NCBI RefSeq assembly: GCF_030694085.1
Contig: NZ_JAUXZE010000071.1
Location: 62,001-126,000, forward strand
DNA: 64,000 nucleotides
Origin: Tabrizicola sp.
GTDB lineage: Bacteria; Pseudomonadota; Alphaproteobacteria; Rhodobacterales; Rhodobacteraceae
Direction of reading: 5' to 3'
Position 1 is the first letter of the stretch. Each line of letters starts with the position of its first letter. Both the position numbers and the translations under genes were made by a program. Shown here piece after piece: positions 26,994 to 36,026 of the stretch. A model generated the notes under the pieces. The model did not search any database and was not told where the DNA came from. It was given only the letters and a program-made list of their open reading frames with translations.

Positions 26994-29900
26994 ATGAAGA
27001 TCGAGCGGAAGTTTACCACCGAAGCCACCGGCGCCTATGGGGCGATGGACTTCACCACCACCGTTTCCGAAATCCGCAACCCGGACGGCAAGGTCGTCTT
27101 CCGCAACGACGCGGTCGAAGTGCCTGAGGGCTGGAGCCAGGTCGCATCCGACGTGCTCGCCCAGAAGTACTTCCGCAAGGCGGGCGTTCCGGCCGTGCTG
27201 AAGCGCGTCAAGGAAAAGGGCGTGCCCGAATTCCTGTGGCGTTCCGTCCCCGATGATGTTGCCCTCGCGCAGCTTCCCGAAGATCAACGCATAGTGGGTG
27301 AGACCAGCGCCAAGCAGGTCTTCGACCGCCTCGCCGGCGCCTGGGCCTATTGGGGCTGGAAGGGTGGCTACTTCACCACCGAAGCCGACGCCCGCGCCTA
27401 TTACGACGAGATGCGCTTCATGCTGGCCCGCCAGATGGCCGCGCCGAACTCGCCCCAGTGGTTCAACACCGGCCTGCACTGGGCCTACGGCATCGACGGC
27501 CCGAGCCAAGGCCACTTCTACGTCGACCACCAGACCGGCAAGCTGACCAAGTCGGCCAGCGCCTACGAGCACCCGCAGCCCCACGCCTGCTTCATCCAGT
27601 CGGTGAAGGATGACCTCGTCGGCGATGGCGGGATCATGGACCTCTGGGTCCGCGAGGCGCGCCTTTTCAAATACGGCTCCGGCACCGGCACCAACTTCTC
27701 CTCCCTCCGGGGTGAGGGCGAACGGCTTTCGGGTGGCGGCAAATCCTCGGGCCTGATGGGCTTCCTCAAGATCGGCGACCGCGCCGCAGGCGCCATCAAA
27801 TCCGGCGGCACCACCCGCCGCGCGGCCAAGATGGTCATCATCGACATGGACCACCCCGATGTTGAAGACTTCATCAACTGGAAGGTCATCGAGGAGCAGA
27901 AGGTCGCCTCCCTCGTCGCCGGATCCAAGATGCATGAGGCCCGCCTCAACGACATCTTCGCCGCGATCAAATCCTTTGACGGCAGCATGGAGGGCGCAAC
28001 CGACCCAGGCGCGAACCCCGCCCTGAAAGCCGCGATCAAGGCCGCCAAGAAGGCGATGATCCCCGACACCTACACCAACCGCATCCTGCAATATGCGCGT
28101 CAGGGCTTCACCTCGATCGAATTCCCGACCTACGACACCGACTGGGATTCCGAGGCCTATATCTCGGTCTCCGGCCAGAACTCCAACAACTCGGTCCGCG
28201 TCACCGACGCCTTCCTCAAGGCCGTGAAGAACGACGCCCCGTGGGAACTCATCCGCCGCACCGACGGCAAGGTCGCCAAGACCGTCTCGGCACGTGAGCT
28301 TTGGGACCAGATCGGCCATGCCGCCTGGGCCTGCGCCGACCCCGGCATCCAGTTCCACGACACTGTCAACGCCTGGCACACCTGCCCCGAAGACGGCGCG
28401 ATCCGGGGGTCGAACCCCTGCTCGGAATACATGTTCCTCGACGACACCGCCTGCAACCTGGCGTCGATGAACCTGCTGACCTTCCAGCACAACGGCACCT
28501 TCGACGCCGAGGCTTACGTCCACGCCTCGCGGCTCTGGACCATCACCCTGGAAATCTCGGTGATGATGGCGCAGTTCCCCTCGAAGGAAATCGCCCAGCT
28601 TTCCTACGACTTCCGCACCCTCGGCCTTGGCTACGCCAACATCGGCGGCCTCTTGATGAACATGGGCCTTGGCTACGACAGCGACGAAGGCCGCGCGCTT
28701 TGCGGTGCCCTGACCGCGATCATGACCGGCGTCGCCTATGCGACCAGCGCCGAGATGGCCAAGGAACTTGGCCCCTTCTCCGGCTACCAGCGCAACAAGC
28801 AGCACATGCTCCGCGTCATCCGCAACCACCGCGCGGCAGCCCATGCGACCGGCGTCTATGAGGGCCTCAACGTTGCCGCGGTCGCGCTTGACCACGCGAA
28901 CTGCCCGGACCAAAGCCTTGTCCAGCTTGCCAAATCCGCCTGGGACGAGGCCCTGCGCCTTGGCGAAGCCCACGGCTACCGCAATGCCCAGACCACCGTC
29001 ATCGCCCCCACCGGCACCATCGGTCTGGTGATGGATTGCGACACCACCGGGATCGAGCCCGACTTCGCCCTTGTCAAGTTCAAGAAACTGGCCGGCGGCG
29101 GCTACTTCAAGATCATCAACCAATCGGTCCCGGCAGCCCTCGAAACCCTCGGCTACTCCACCGCCCAGGCCGCCGAGATCGTCGCCCATGCGGTCGGCCA
29201 CGGCTCGTTGGGCCAAGCGCCCGCGATCAACCACACCTCGCTGATCGGCCACGGCTTCGGCCCGCGCGAGATCGAGAAGATCGAAGCGGCCCTTCCGTCC
29301 GCCTTCGACATCAAGTTCGTCTTCAACCAGTGGACCCTGGGCGTCGACTTCTGCAAAGGCACCCTTGGCATCCCCGAGGAAAAACTGAACGACCCGACTT
29401 TCGACCTTCTGCGCCACCTCGGCTTCACCAAGGCCCAGATCGACGCCGCCAATGACCATGTCTGCGGCACGATGACCCTGGAAAACGCGCCGCACCTGAA
29501 GCCCGAACACTACTCGGTCTTCGATTGCGCCAATCCCTGCGGCAAGACCGGCAAGCGGTTCCTCTCGGTCAACAGCCACATCACCATGATGGCCGCCGCG
29601 CAGTCGTTCATCTCGGGCGCGATCTCCAAGACGATCAACATGCCGAACAACGCCACCATCGCCGAAACGCTGGCGGCCTATGAACTCAGCCACTCCCTCG
29701 GCATCAAGGCCAACGCGCTTTACCGTGACGGCTCCAAGCTGTCGCAGCCCCTCGCGTCTGCGCTGATCGAGGACGATGAAGAAGCCGAAGAGATCCTGAC
29801 CAACGGGTCCACGATGGAAAAGGCGACGGTCATTGCCGAGAAGATCATCGAAAAGGTGATCATCAAGGAAATCGTCCGCTCCAACCGCGAAAAGCTGCCC

Positions 29901-30674
29901 GAGCGTCGCAAGGGCTATACCCAGAAGGCCATCGTCGGCGGCCACAAGGTCTATCTGCGCACCGGCGAATACCAGGACGGCTCGCTGGGCGAGATCTTCA
30001 TCGACATGCACAAGGAAGGTGCGGGCTTCCGCGCGATGATGAACAACTTCGCCATCGCGGTCAGCGTCGGCCTGCAATACGGCGTGCCGCTGGAGGAATT
30101 CGTCGAGGCCTTCACCTTCACCCGCTTTGAACCCGCAGGCATGGTCCAGGGCAACGACAGCATCAAGAACGCGACCTCGATCCTCGACTACATCTTCCGC
30201 GAACTGGCGGTCAGCTACCTTGACCGCACCGATCTTGCGCATGTCGCCCCGAAAGGGGCAGCCTTCGACGACCTCGGCCGCGGCGACGAAGAGGGCAAGC
30301 GCAACGTCGTCGAGCCCTCCGAAACCGCCGCCTCCAAGTCGCTGGAAGTCCTGCGCCAGGTCGCCTCGACCGGCTACATGAGGAAGCGCCTGCCGCAGGA
30401 ATTCACCGTCCTGCAAGGCGGGGTCGGGGCCACGGCGCTTGCCACCGGCACCGACGCCCTGTCGATGCTGATGCCCGAAGCGCGCGTCACCGGCTTCTCG
30501 GAAACGACCAGCACCTACGCCATGAGCGCCGTCACCTCGACCGACGCCCGCTCCAAGGCCAAGCTGCAGGGGTATACCGGGGACAGCTGCTCGGAGTGCG
30601 GCAACTACACGATGGTGCGGAACGGGTCGTGCCTGAAGTGCAACTCGTGCGGTGCGACGACCGGGTGCAGCTGA
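26994..30674 (+). CDS. nrdJ: Vitamin B12-dependent (class II) ribonucleotide reductase
   Basis: 1226 residues, the long alphaproteobacterial NrdJ. It reduces ribonucleotides to deoxyribonucleotides using adenosylcobalamin to generate the thiyl radical, so it works with or without oxygen. Visible are the N-terminal SPQWFNTGL region, the early redox Cys in [11 protein letters not shown], the active-site NPCSEYMF with Cys476 and the adjacent Asn/Glu, the late [16 protein letters not shown], and a Cys-rich C-terminal tail (CSECG … CLKC … CGATTGC), which in this family binds zinc and shuttles electrons. The ATG at 26994 follows AGGAGA. Its stop shares a base with the start of the next gene. A NrdR-like box upstream suggests control by dNTP levels. 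Confidence 0.97.
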   Translation: MKIERKFTTEATGAYGAMDFTTTVSEIRNPDGKVVFRNDAVEVPEGWSQVASDVLAQKYFRKAGVPAVLKRVKEKGVPEFLWRSVPDDVALAQLPEDQRIVGETSAKQVFDRLAGAWAYWGWKGGYFTTEADARAYYDEMRFMLARQMAAPNSPQWFNTGLHWAYGIDGPSQGHFYVDHQTGKLTKSASAYEHPQPHACFIQSVKDDLVGDGGIMDLWVREARLFKYGSGTGTNFSSLRGEGERLSGGGKSSGLMGFLKIGDRAAGAIKSGGTTRRAAKMVIIDMDHPDVEDFINWKVIEEQKVASLVAGSKMHEARLNDIFAAIKSFDGSMEGATDPGANPALKAAIKAAKKAMIPDTYTNRILQYARQGFTSIEFPTYDTDWDSEAYISVSGQNSNNSVRVTDAFLKAVKNDAPWELIRRTDGKVAKTVSARELWDQIGHAAWACADPGIQFHDTVNAWHTCPEDGAIRGSNPCSEYMFLDDTACNLASMNLLTFQHNGTFDAEAYVHASRLWTITLEISVMMAQFPSKEIAQLSYDFRTLGLGYANIGGLLMNMGLGYDSDEGRALCGALTAIMTGVAYATSAEMAKELGPFSGYQRNKQHMLRVIRNHRAAAHATGVYEGLNVAAVALDHANCPDQSLVQLAKSAWDEALRLGEAHGYRNAQTTVIAPTGTIGLVMDCDTTGIEPDFALVKFKKLAGGGYFKIINQSVPAALETLGYSTAQAAEIVAHAVGHGSLGQAPAINHTSLIGHGFGPREIEKIEAALPSAFDIKFVFNQWTLGVDFCKGTLGIPEEKLNDPTFDLLRHLGFTKAQIDAANDHVCGTMTLENAPHLKPEHYSVFDCANPCGKTGKRFLSVNSHITMMAAAQSFISGAISKTINMPNNATIAETLAAYELSHSLGIKANALYRDGSKLSQPLASALIEDDEEAEEILTNGSTMEKATVIAEKIIEKVIIKEIVRSNREKLPERRKGYTQKAIVGGHKVYLRTGEYQDGSLGEIFIDMHKEGAGFRAMMNNFAIAVSVGLQYGVPLEEFVEAFTFTRFEPAGMVQGNDSIKNATSILDYIFRELAVSYLDRTDLAHVAPKGAAFDDLGRGDEEGKRNVVEPSETAASKSLEVLRQVASTGYMRKRLPQEFTVLQGGVGATALATGTDALSMLMPEARVTGFSETTSTYAMSAVTSTDARSKAKLQGYTGDSCSECGNYTMVRNGSCLKCNSCGATTGCS

Positions 30675-31222
30675 TGAGAGGTTTTTCGTTCAAGGGCGAC
30701 CCTCGCATTGCCGATTGGCAGCGGACGAAGCTCCGAGTGTTTTGCTCGGCGCTCGACGGCAATGTCGTCCATTTGGCAAACGACCTCGGACTCAAAGTCT
30801 TCGAAGAGGACTTGTTGCCATACGAGCGCGGCTTCCTTGAAAAGGCGCCCAGCCTAGGATCGCAATCTGGCTGGGTGGTCCGTATCAACAGACGCGACCG
30901 ACCAGAAACGCAGAAGTTTACAATAGCGCATGAAGTCGGGCACTTTGTTCTTCACGGAGCGAGGCTGGAAGGTCTCGACGCCTTAGATGGGCGCGTCAAT
31001 CGGAGCACCGAGGGTTCGTTGGATCCCTTCTCGTATCTGGAGGACCGCGATCGCGTGATGGAATCGGAAGCTAACTCCTTTGCCGCAGCGCTTCTCATGC
31101 CCAAAAACTTGTTTGAGCCGGCTTTTAATCGGCTCAGTGGGGACGTTGACGCCATCGCGCGTCTCTTTGCTGTGTCGGACAGTGCTGTGGGGAGACGCCT
31201 TCGGGAACTTGGATTGCGCTAG
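30674..31222 (+). CDS. ImmA/IrrE-family zinc metallopeptidase
   Basis: 182 residues (start at the ATG that overlaps the nrdJ stop, TGATG). The zinc site is H86-E87-V-G-H90 (FTIAHEVGHF), and the third ligand is probably Glu132 in the ESEANSFAAALLMP motif, which is the ImmA/IrrE (DUF955) pattern. Relatives cleave repressors (ImmA), control radiation response (IrrE) or act as partners of HTH antitoxin-like proteins. There is no HTH domain and no HTH-type partner next to it. GC content and codon use look clearly less biased than in nrdJ (more TTG, TCG, CTA and ATA codons), suggesting later acquisition. Function here unknown; it would be co-translated with nrdJ. Confidence 0.85.
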   Translation: MRGFSFKGDPRIADWQRTKLRVFCSALDGNVVHLANDLGLKVFEEDLLPYERGFLEKAPSLGSQSGWVVRINRRDRPETQKFTIAHEVGHFVLHGARLEGLDALDGRVNRSTEGSLDPFSYLEDRDRVMESEANSFAAALLMPKNLFEPAFNRLSGDVDAIARLFAVSDSAVGRRLRELGLR

Positions 31223-31245
31223 GGATTTAGGCGCTAAGCTACCCT

Positions 31246-31296
31246 TTCACCTGTTCCCAAATATCCCACGGGGGTCCGGGGGTGTGAAACCCCCGG
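31246..31296. repeat. Intergenic G-run repeat, copy 2 (CAAATATCCC family)
   Basis: Almost the same sequence as 7934–7982, including the GGGGG-tgtgaaa-CCCCC hairpin. It lies between the ImmA/IrrE-like gene and the Fur-family gene, both on the plus strand. The downstream part of this 277-bp gap is AT-rich (31375–31440) and likely holds the promoter of the Fur-family gene. Confidence 0.75.
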
Positions 31297-31499
31297 CGGC
31301 CAGCCACAAGGCACAGCGCCAAAGGAAACAACCCCCTCTCCCCTCGGGGGTGAGGGCAGGGTGAAGGGGATGTTGCAAACCTTAACGCCACCCTAACAAA
31401 AAACATCAAACCATTGAAATAAAACAATATTCACAATCTGTCCACCGTGGACACATCCCGCGATTTGACCAAGCACCCCCCACCCGCTACCATCCCTGC

Positions 31500-31907
31500 A
31501 TGAAGCAAGACCCCGCCCAGGCCCTCCGCGATACCGGAGTCCGTGTGACCCGCCAGCGGGAGGCGCTCCTCAAGGTCCTGACGGAGGCCGAGGACCACCC
31601 CGACGCGGCCGAACTTCACCGCCGGGCGCGGACCCTGGACGACAGCCTGTCGCTGGCCACCGTCTACCGGACCCTCTCGGTCCTGGAGCGGGAAGGCGTC
31701 GTTCTGCGGCTCGCCCTCGAAAACGGCGGCGCGCGGTACGAGGTCGCCGACGCCCCCCACCACGACCACATCGTCGACCTCGACTCCGGCCAGATCACCG
31801 AGTTCCGCTCGGAAAAGATCGAACAGCTTCAGCGCGAGATCGCGGCCGAGCTTGGATACGACATCGTCCATCACCGGATGGAGCTATACTGCCGGAAGAA
31901 GACCTAG
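31500..31907 (+). CDS. fur: Fur-family transcriptional regulator (Fur/Mur type)
   Basis: 135 residues. The N-terminal winged helix (RVTRQREALLKVL … SLATVYRTLSVLEREGVV) is typical of Fur proteins. The metal region has HHDH (residues 87–90), but the first CxxC that usually follows is replaced by VDLDSG, and no C-terminal CxxC is present. That pattern is common in alphaproteobacterial Fur/Mur, where the regulator often senses manganese rather than iron. It is not Irr, since no heme-regulatory Cys motif is seen. It converges on the flavin oxidoreductase gene (8 bp between stops). The target genes are not in the window. Confidence 0.85.
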   Translation: MKQDPAQALRDTGVRVTRQREALLKVLTEAEDHPDAAELHRRARTLDDSLSLATVYRTLSVLEREGVVLRLALENGGARYEVADAPHHDHIVDLDSGQITEFRSEKIEQLQREIAAELGYDIVHHRMELYCRKKT

Positions 31908-31915
31908 CCCGCTCT

Positions 31916-33940
31916 TCAGACAGTCCTGACCAGCCGCAGCGCATCATAGATCGCGGCGTGGGTATTCCGCGCTTCGACCGCATCGCCGATCCGGTACAGC
32001 TGGAACCCCTCGCCGTCCGGCTGCGCGCGCCCGTCAATCAGCGCGTCATAGTCCACGGCGCCTTTGTTCCCGGAATCGGGCTTCAACGCGAAGTAGATGT
32101 CCGCCAGGGGCTGCGTCCCGTGGTTCACCACCACTTGATCATAGAGCGCGGTCTTGTTCAGCTTCATGTAATCCGAGCCGATCACCGCTTCCAGCTGGTT
32201 CCCCGCGCGCCGCACGGCGTCCAGCTTGTAGGTCACCGTGAAGGTCACCGCCTTGTCCTGCAGGGCGCGCATATAGGGGACCAGGTTCATCCCCATCACT
32301 TCGGGCGCGAAGCTGCGGTCGCGGGTCATCACCTCGACCTTTGAGCCCGCCTCGGCGATCAGTTGCGCCGCCTGCAGGGCCGCATGGTCCCCTGCGTCGT
32401 CGTAGAGAAGGACGTTCGATCCCGGCTTCACGTCGCCTGAAAGGATGTCCCAGGTCGAGACGACAAGATCGTTCCCCTCCGCCAGAATATCCGTTTTCGG
32501 CAGACCCCCCGTGGCGATCACCACGACGTCGGGCTTTTCGGCCAGCACGTCCGCAGCCTCGGCCCAGGTGTTGAACCGGAACTCTACCCCCTTGGCGGTG
32601 CATTGCGCGACCCGCCAGTCGATGATCCCGATCATCTCGGCCCGCCGCTTCGACTGCGCGGTCAGCCGGATCTGACCGCCGGGCTGATCCGCCACCTCGA
32701 AGACCACCACGGAGTGTCCGCGCTCGGCGGCCACCCGTGCGGCCTCCAGCCCGGCCGGACCGGCACCGACGACGACGACCTTCTTCTTCACCGACGCCGG
32801 TTCGATGTCGTGCGGCTGCGTCTCTTCGCGGCCGGTGGAGGGGTTGTGGATGCACAAGGCCATGCCGCCCTGATAGATCCGGTCCAGGCAATAGGTCGCG
32901 CCGACGCAAGGGCGAATATCATGCTCGCGTCCCTCGACGATCTTGCGCACGATATGTGGGTCGGCAATGTGGGCGCGGGTCATGCCCACCATGTCCACCT
33001 GGCCCGTCGCGACCGCGTGCCGGGCCGTCGCCACATCGGGGATGCGGGCGGCGTGCAGCGTAGGCATCCCGACCTCGGCCTTGATGCGGCCTGCAAAGTC
33101 CAGGTGGGGCGCTGAGCGCATGCCCTGCACCGGGATCAGGTCGGTCATCGCGGGATCGGTGTGGATACGGCTGCGGTTGATGTTCAGATAGTCGACCAAG
33201 CCACTGTCCCGGAACAGTTTCCCCAGCGCGACGCCTTCCTCGATGTCGATCCCGCCCGGCTCCATCTCGTCGACGCCGTAGCGCATGCCGATGATGATGT
33301 GATTGCCGATCCGCTTACGGATGGCGGCCAGAATCTCCATCGTCAGGCGGGCCCGGTTTTCCAGGCTGCCGCCATAGGGCGCATCCAGCGAGTTGGTCAG
33401 GGGCGACATGAACTGATCAAGAAGGTGGCCGTGGCACATGATCTCGATGCCGTCGAGACCGGCTGCGGCCATCCGTTCCGCGGCATCCACATAGTCGCGG
33501 ATGATGCGGGCGATGTCCCAGTCTTCGACCGGCTTCGGGAAGGCCCGGTGCGCCGGTTCCCGGTCCGTGGTGGAGGAGACGACCGGCAGCCAGTCGCCCT
33601 TGTCCCAGCGCGTCCGGCGGCCAAGGTGGGAAAGCTGGATCATCACTGCGGCCCCGGCTTCGTGGCAGTCGTCGGTCAGCCGCTTCATCCACGGCACGAT
33701 CTCGTCCTTCCAGACCAGCAGGTTCGAGAACACCGGCGGGCTGTCGCGGCTGACCGACGCAGACCCGGCGGTCATCACCATCGCCACCCCGGCCCTGGCG
33801 CGTTCCAGGTGGTACAGTCGGTAGCGGTCCTTCGGCATCCCATCGTCGCCATAGGCCGGTTCATGGCTGGTGGTCATGATCCGGTTGCGCAGCGTGAGGT
33901 GTTTCAGCTGGTATGGCTGGAGAAGAGGATCGTTCGACAT
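31916..33940 (-). CDS. NADH:flavin oxidoreductase, N-methylproline demethylase-like (TMADH/DgcA family)
   Basis: 674 residues in the arrangement of trimethylamine dehydrogenase: an N-terminal FMN TIM barrel of the old-yellow-enzyme type (residues about 1–340), a 4Fe-4S cysteine cluster (CVGATYCLDRIYQGG … CIHN, about 345–370), then FAD/NAD-binding Rossmann domains (VVVVGAGPAGLEAARVAAERG at about 388). Enzymes of this type demethylate N-methylated amines; the overall sequence resembles N-methylproline demethylase (stachydrine catabolism). It is divergent from a TetR gene, and a 24-bp palindrome lies midway between the two starts. Alternative: a dienoyl-CoA-reductase-like role, less likely given the N-terminal sequence. 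Confidence 0.82.
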   Translation of the reverse strand: MSNDPLLQPYQLKHLTLRNRIMTTSHEPAYGDDGMPKDRYRLYHLERARAGVAMVMTAGSASVSRDSPPVFSNLLVWKDEIVPWMKRLTDDCHEAGAAVMIQLSHLGRRTRWDKGDWLPVVSSTTDREPAHRAFPKPVEDWDIARIIRDYVDAAERMAAAGLDGIEIMCHGHLLDQFMSPLTNSLDAPYGGSLENRARLTMEILAAIRKRIGNHIIIGMRYGVDEMEPGGIDIEEGVALGKLFRDSGLVDYLNINRSRIHTDPAMTDLIPVQGMRSAPHLDFAGRIKAEVGMPTLHAARIPDVATARHAVATGQVDMVGMTRAHIADPHIVRKIVEGREHDIRPCVGATYCLDRIYQGGMALCIHNPSTGREETQPHDIEPASVKKKVVVVGAGPAGLEAARVAAERGHSVVVFEVADQPGGQIRLTAQSKRRAEMIGIIDWRVAQCTAKGVEFRFNTWAEAADVLAEKPDVVVIATGGLPKTDILAEGNDLVVSTWDILSGDVKPGSNVLLYDDAGDHAALQAAQLIAEAGSKVEVMTRDRSFAPEVMGMNLVPYMRALQDKAVTFTVTYKLDAVRRAGNQLEAVIGSDYMKLNKTALYDQVVVNHGTQPLADIYFALKPDSGNKGAVDYDALIDGRAQPDGEGFQLYRIGDAVEARNTHAAIYDALRLVRTV

Positions 33941-33991
33941 GGGACCGGCCTGGCTTGGGGGTGGGAATCGTCGCGTCCAACGACTATGGCA

Positions 33992-34015
33992 AAACTTGAC
34001 ATATGTGTCGAGTTT
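33992..34015. promoter_or_regulatory. TetR-type operator between the demethylase-like and TetR genes
   Basis: Arms AAACTTGACA (33992–34001) and TGTCGAGTTT (34006–34015) surround a 4-base centre; they match at nine of ten positions. The site is 49–51 bp from both starts. A TTGACA box (plus strand) and a TCGACA box with a CATAGT −10 at 17 bp (minus strand) lie in or next to the arms, so binding would block both promoters. Confidence 0.65.
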
Positions 34016-34064
34016 GTTCTGATCCGCCTTGTGCGAGGGGTAATGGGATGGTTAGGTCGACGAC

Positions 34065-34709
34065 ATGACTACGCAGATGACCGAGCGCGGCTGGCGGGGG
34101 ACGCCCGATCTGTGGCTGGAGGCGGCCTATGAGCTTTTGGTGGAGGGCGGTGTCGAGGCGGTCAAGGTCATGCCCCTGGCCCAGCGACTTGGCCTGTCGC
34201 GCACCAGCTTTTACTGGCATTTCCCGGACCGCGAGGCGCTTCTGGCGGCGCTGATCGACCGTTGGAAGGCCAGGAACACCGGCATTCTGGTGGCCCGCTG
34301 CGAGGCGCCCGCCGCGACGATCACCGAGGCGATGCTGAACCTTGTCGATTGCTGGGTGGACGCGCAGCTGTTCGACAGCCGGCTGGAGTTCGCGATGCGG
34401 ACCTGGGCGCTGACGGATGCGGCGGTCGGGCAGGCAATGTCCGAGGCCGACGCGACACGGATCGCGGCGATCACCGCGCTTTTCCGGCGTTTCGGCTATG
34501 ACGAGACCCAGGCCGACACGCGGGCGCGCACGCTCTATCTGACGCAGGTGGGCTATATCGCTTTGCGGTCGCTGGAGAGTTTCGAGGTCCGAATGAGCCG
34601 TATCCCGGCCTATGTGCTGACCTTTTCCGGGGTTGCACCAGCCGAAGCCGAGGTCGCGGCCTTCCGGGCACGGCACGCGCCTACGTCAGTCGCGCCAGCA
34701 AGTCCTTGA
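34065..34709 (+). CDS. TetR/AcrR-family transcriptional regulator
   Basis: 214 residues. The N-terminal helix-turn-helix is clear (WLEAAYELLVEGGVEAVKVMPLAQRLGLSRTSFYWHFPDREALLAAL), and the remaining helical domain is the variable ligand pocket. It is divergent from the demethylase-like flavoenzyme, with a palindromic operator between, so it probably represses that gene and itself until an N-methylated compound or product appears (inference). Its 3' end overlaps the convergent MarR gene by 29 bp. Confidence 0.9.
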   Translation: MTTQMTERGWRGTPDLWLEAAYELLVEGGVEAVKVMPLAQRLGLSRTSFYWHFPDREALLAALIDRWKARNTGILVARCEAPAATITEAMLNLVDCWVDAQLFDSRLEFAMRTWALTDAAVGQAMSEADATRIAAITALFRRFGYDETQADTRARTLYLTQVGYIALRSLESFEVRMSRIPAYVLTFSGVAPAEAEVAAFRARHAPTSVAPASP

Positions 34710-35100
34710 GAAGCCGCGCCTCGTCTTCTGTCAGGGGTGAGACGGTTTGCGCCGAGACGGACAGCGCGGTTGGCACGCGGTTGGCGAAAAGCTGTTCTCC
34801 GGCATCGGTCAGGCTGACGGTCAGGCGGCGGCGGTCGGCCGGATCGGAGTTTGTCGTGACATAGCCCAGCTTTGCCAGTCGGTCTACGACGCCCTTGATC
34901 GTCGCCGCATCCATCGCCGTCTCGCGGCCGAGGTGGTTCTGCGACTGCGGCCCGATCTCGGCAAGCCGCGCCAGCACGGCGAACTGGGTCGTCGTGACCT
35001 CGGGGATCGCGGCCGCAAAGATCGCCAGATGCCGCTGCGTCACCCGGCGCAGGACATAGCCGATCTGGTCGTCAAGGCGATAGGCTTTGGCATCGGTCAT
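34681..35100 (-). CDS. MarR-family transcriptional regulator
   Basis: 139 residues with the winged helix of MarR proteins: TTTQFAVLARLAEIGPQSQNHLGRETAMDAATIKGVVDRLAKLG followed by the wing DPADRRRLTVSLTDAGEQL. It is divergent from the catabolic operon that starts at 35199, with a 98-bp gap, and is the natural candidate for its regulator. Such MarR proteins commonly respond to aromatic acids or their CoA esters. The ATG at 35100 gives the normal family length; the frame runs on upstream only through the antisense of the operon. It overlaps the TetR gene tail-to-tail. Confidence 0.9.
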   Translation of the reverse strand: MTDAKAYRLDDQIGYVLRRVTQRHLAIFAAAIPEVTTTQFAVLARLAEIGPQSQNHLGRETAMDAATIKGVVDRLAKLGYVTTNSDPADRRRLTVSLTDAGEQLFANRVPTALSVSAQTVSPLTEDEARLLKDLLARLT

Positions 35101-35198
35101 GGTTCCGCGATACGACTTGCGGTGGATCGGTGCAAGGCCGTTGACAGAATCCCACGGGGGCCACAGTCTGTTGTTACGCAAATGATTTCGGGGCTGCC

Positions 35199-36026
35199 GT
35201 GCCGGACTATGCCCGACCCCAGACGCTGACCGAGGCGCTACGGCTGTTGGCCGGGGGTGAGGCCCGTTTGCTTGCCGGCGGGACCGACCTTTATCCCGGC
35301 GCAGGGGCGCGGCTGGCGGGTCCCGTGATCGATCTGGCAACTGTCGCCGGGCTTGCGGGGGTGCAGTCGGGACCGGGTCTGCGCATCGGTGCAGCGACGA
35401 CATGGACCATGCTTGCCGAGGCCAGTCTGCCGCCAGCCCTGCGGGCCCTGCAGCAGGCGGCGAAGCAGGTCGGCGGTCGCCAAGTGCAGAATACGGGAAC
35501 CATCGGCGGCAATATCTGCAATGCCTCGCCAGCAGCTGACGGCGTGCCGCCCTTGCTGGCACTTGGGGCGAAGGTCGAACTGGCGTCGACCTCTGGAACG
35601 CGGCGGCTGGCGCTGATGGATTTCCTGCGCGGACCGCGGCGCACGGCGCTGGGGCAGGGCGAGGTCCTGACTGCGATCCTGATCCCGGACAGCGGGCTGC
35701 AGGGCCGGTCGGCCTTTGTGAAGCTGGGGGCGCGGTCGCATCTGGTGATCTCGATCGTGATGGTGGCGGCGCGGCTTGTGGTCCGCGCGGGCCGCGTGAC
35801 AGAGGCGGCGGTGGCGGTCGGGTCCTGTGCGCCCGTGGCCGTCCGGCTGCCCGCAGTCGAGGCGGCCTTACGGGATGCACCAGTGTCTGAAGTGGCAGAC
35901 CGAATCCGGGCAGAGGACGTGACGGCGGCGCTGGCCCCGATCGATGATGTGCGGGCGACCGCGGCCTATCGGCGCGAGGCAGCGGTCGAGCTTGTCCGCC
36001 GGGCAGTGGCAGAGGCTGTGGCATGA
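35199..36026 (+). CDS. Molybdenum hydroxylase FAD subunit (CoxM/XdhB-like)
   Basis: 275 residues with a GTG start. The FAD-binding motifs of the xanthine dehydrogenase/CO dehydrogenase medium subunit are visible: [18 protein letters not shown] and the second loop [27 protein letters not shown]. It passes electrons from the iron-sulfur clusters of the next gene to an acceptor. It is the first gene of a 13-gene plus-strand run and overlaps the Mo/Fe-S subunit by four bases. The TTGACA at 35141–35146 in the upstream gap may belong to its promoter, though I see no convincing −10. Confidence 0.9.
   Translation: MPDYARPQTLTEALRLLAGGEARLLAGGTDLYPGAGARLAGPVIDLATVAGLAGVQSGPGLRIGAATTWTMLAEASLPPALRALQQAAKQVGGRQVQNTGTIGGNICNASPAADGVPPLLALGAKVELASTSGTRRLALMDFLRGPRRTALGQGEVLTAILIPDSGLQGRSAFVKLGARSHLVISIVMVAARLVVRAGRVTEAAVAVGSCAPVAVRLPAVEAALRDAPVSEVADRIRAEDVTAALAPIDDVRATAAYRREAAVELVRRAVAEAVA

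Noticed and set aside
26769..30416. A 1215-codon open frame on the minus strand opposite nrdJ
   Set aside because: It is an antisense shadow produced by high-GC codon bias; no motif or family resemblance, while nrdJ on the other strand is certain.
31239..31427. Short minus-strand frame of 62 codons before the Fur-family gene
   Set aside because: Most of it is made by the CAAATATCCC repeat; no ribosome binding site and no homologous feature.
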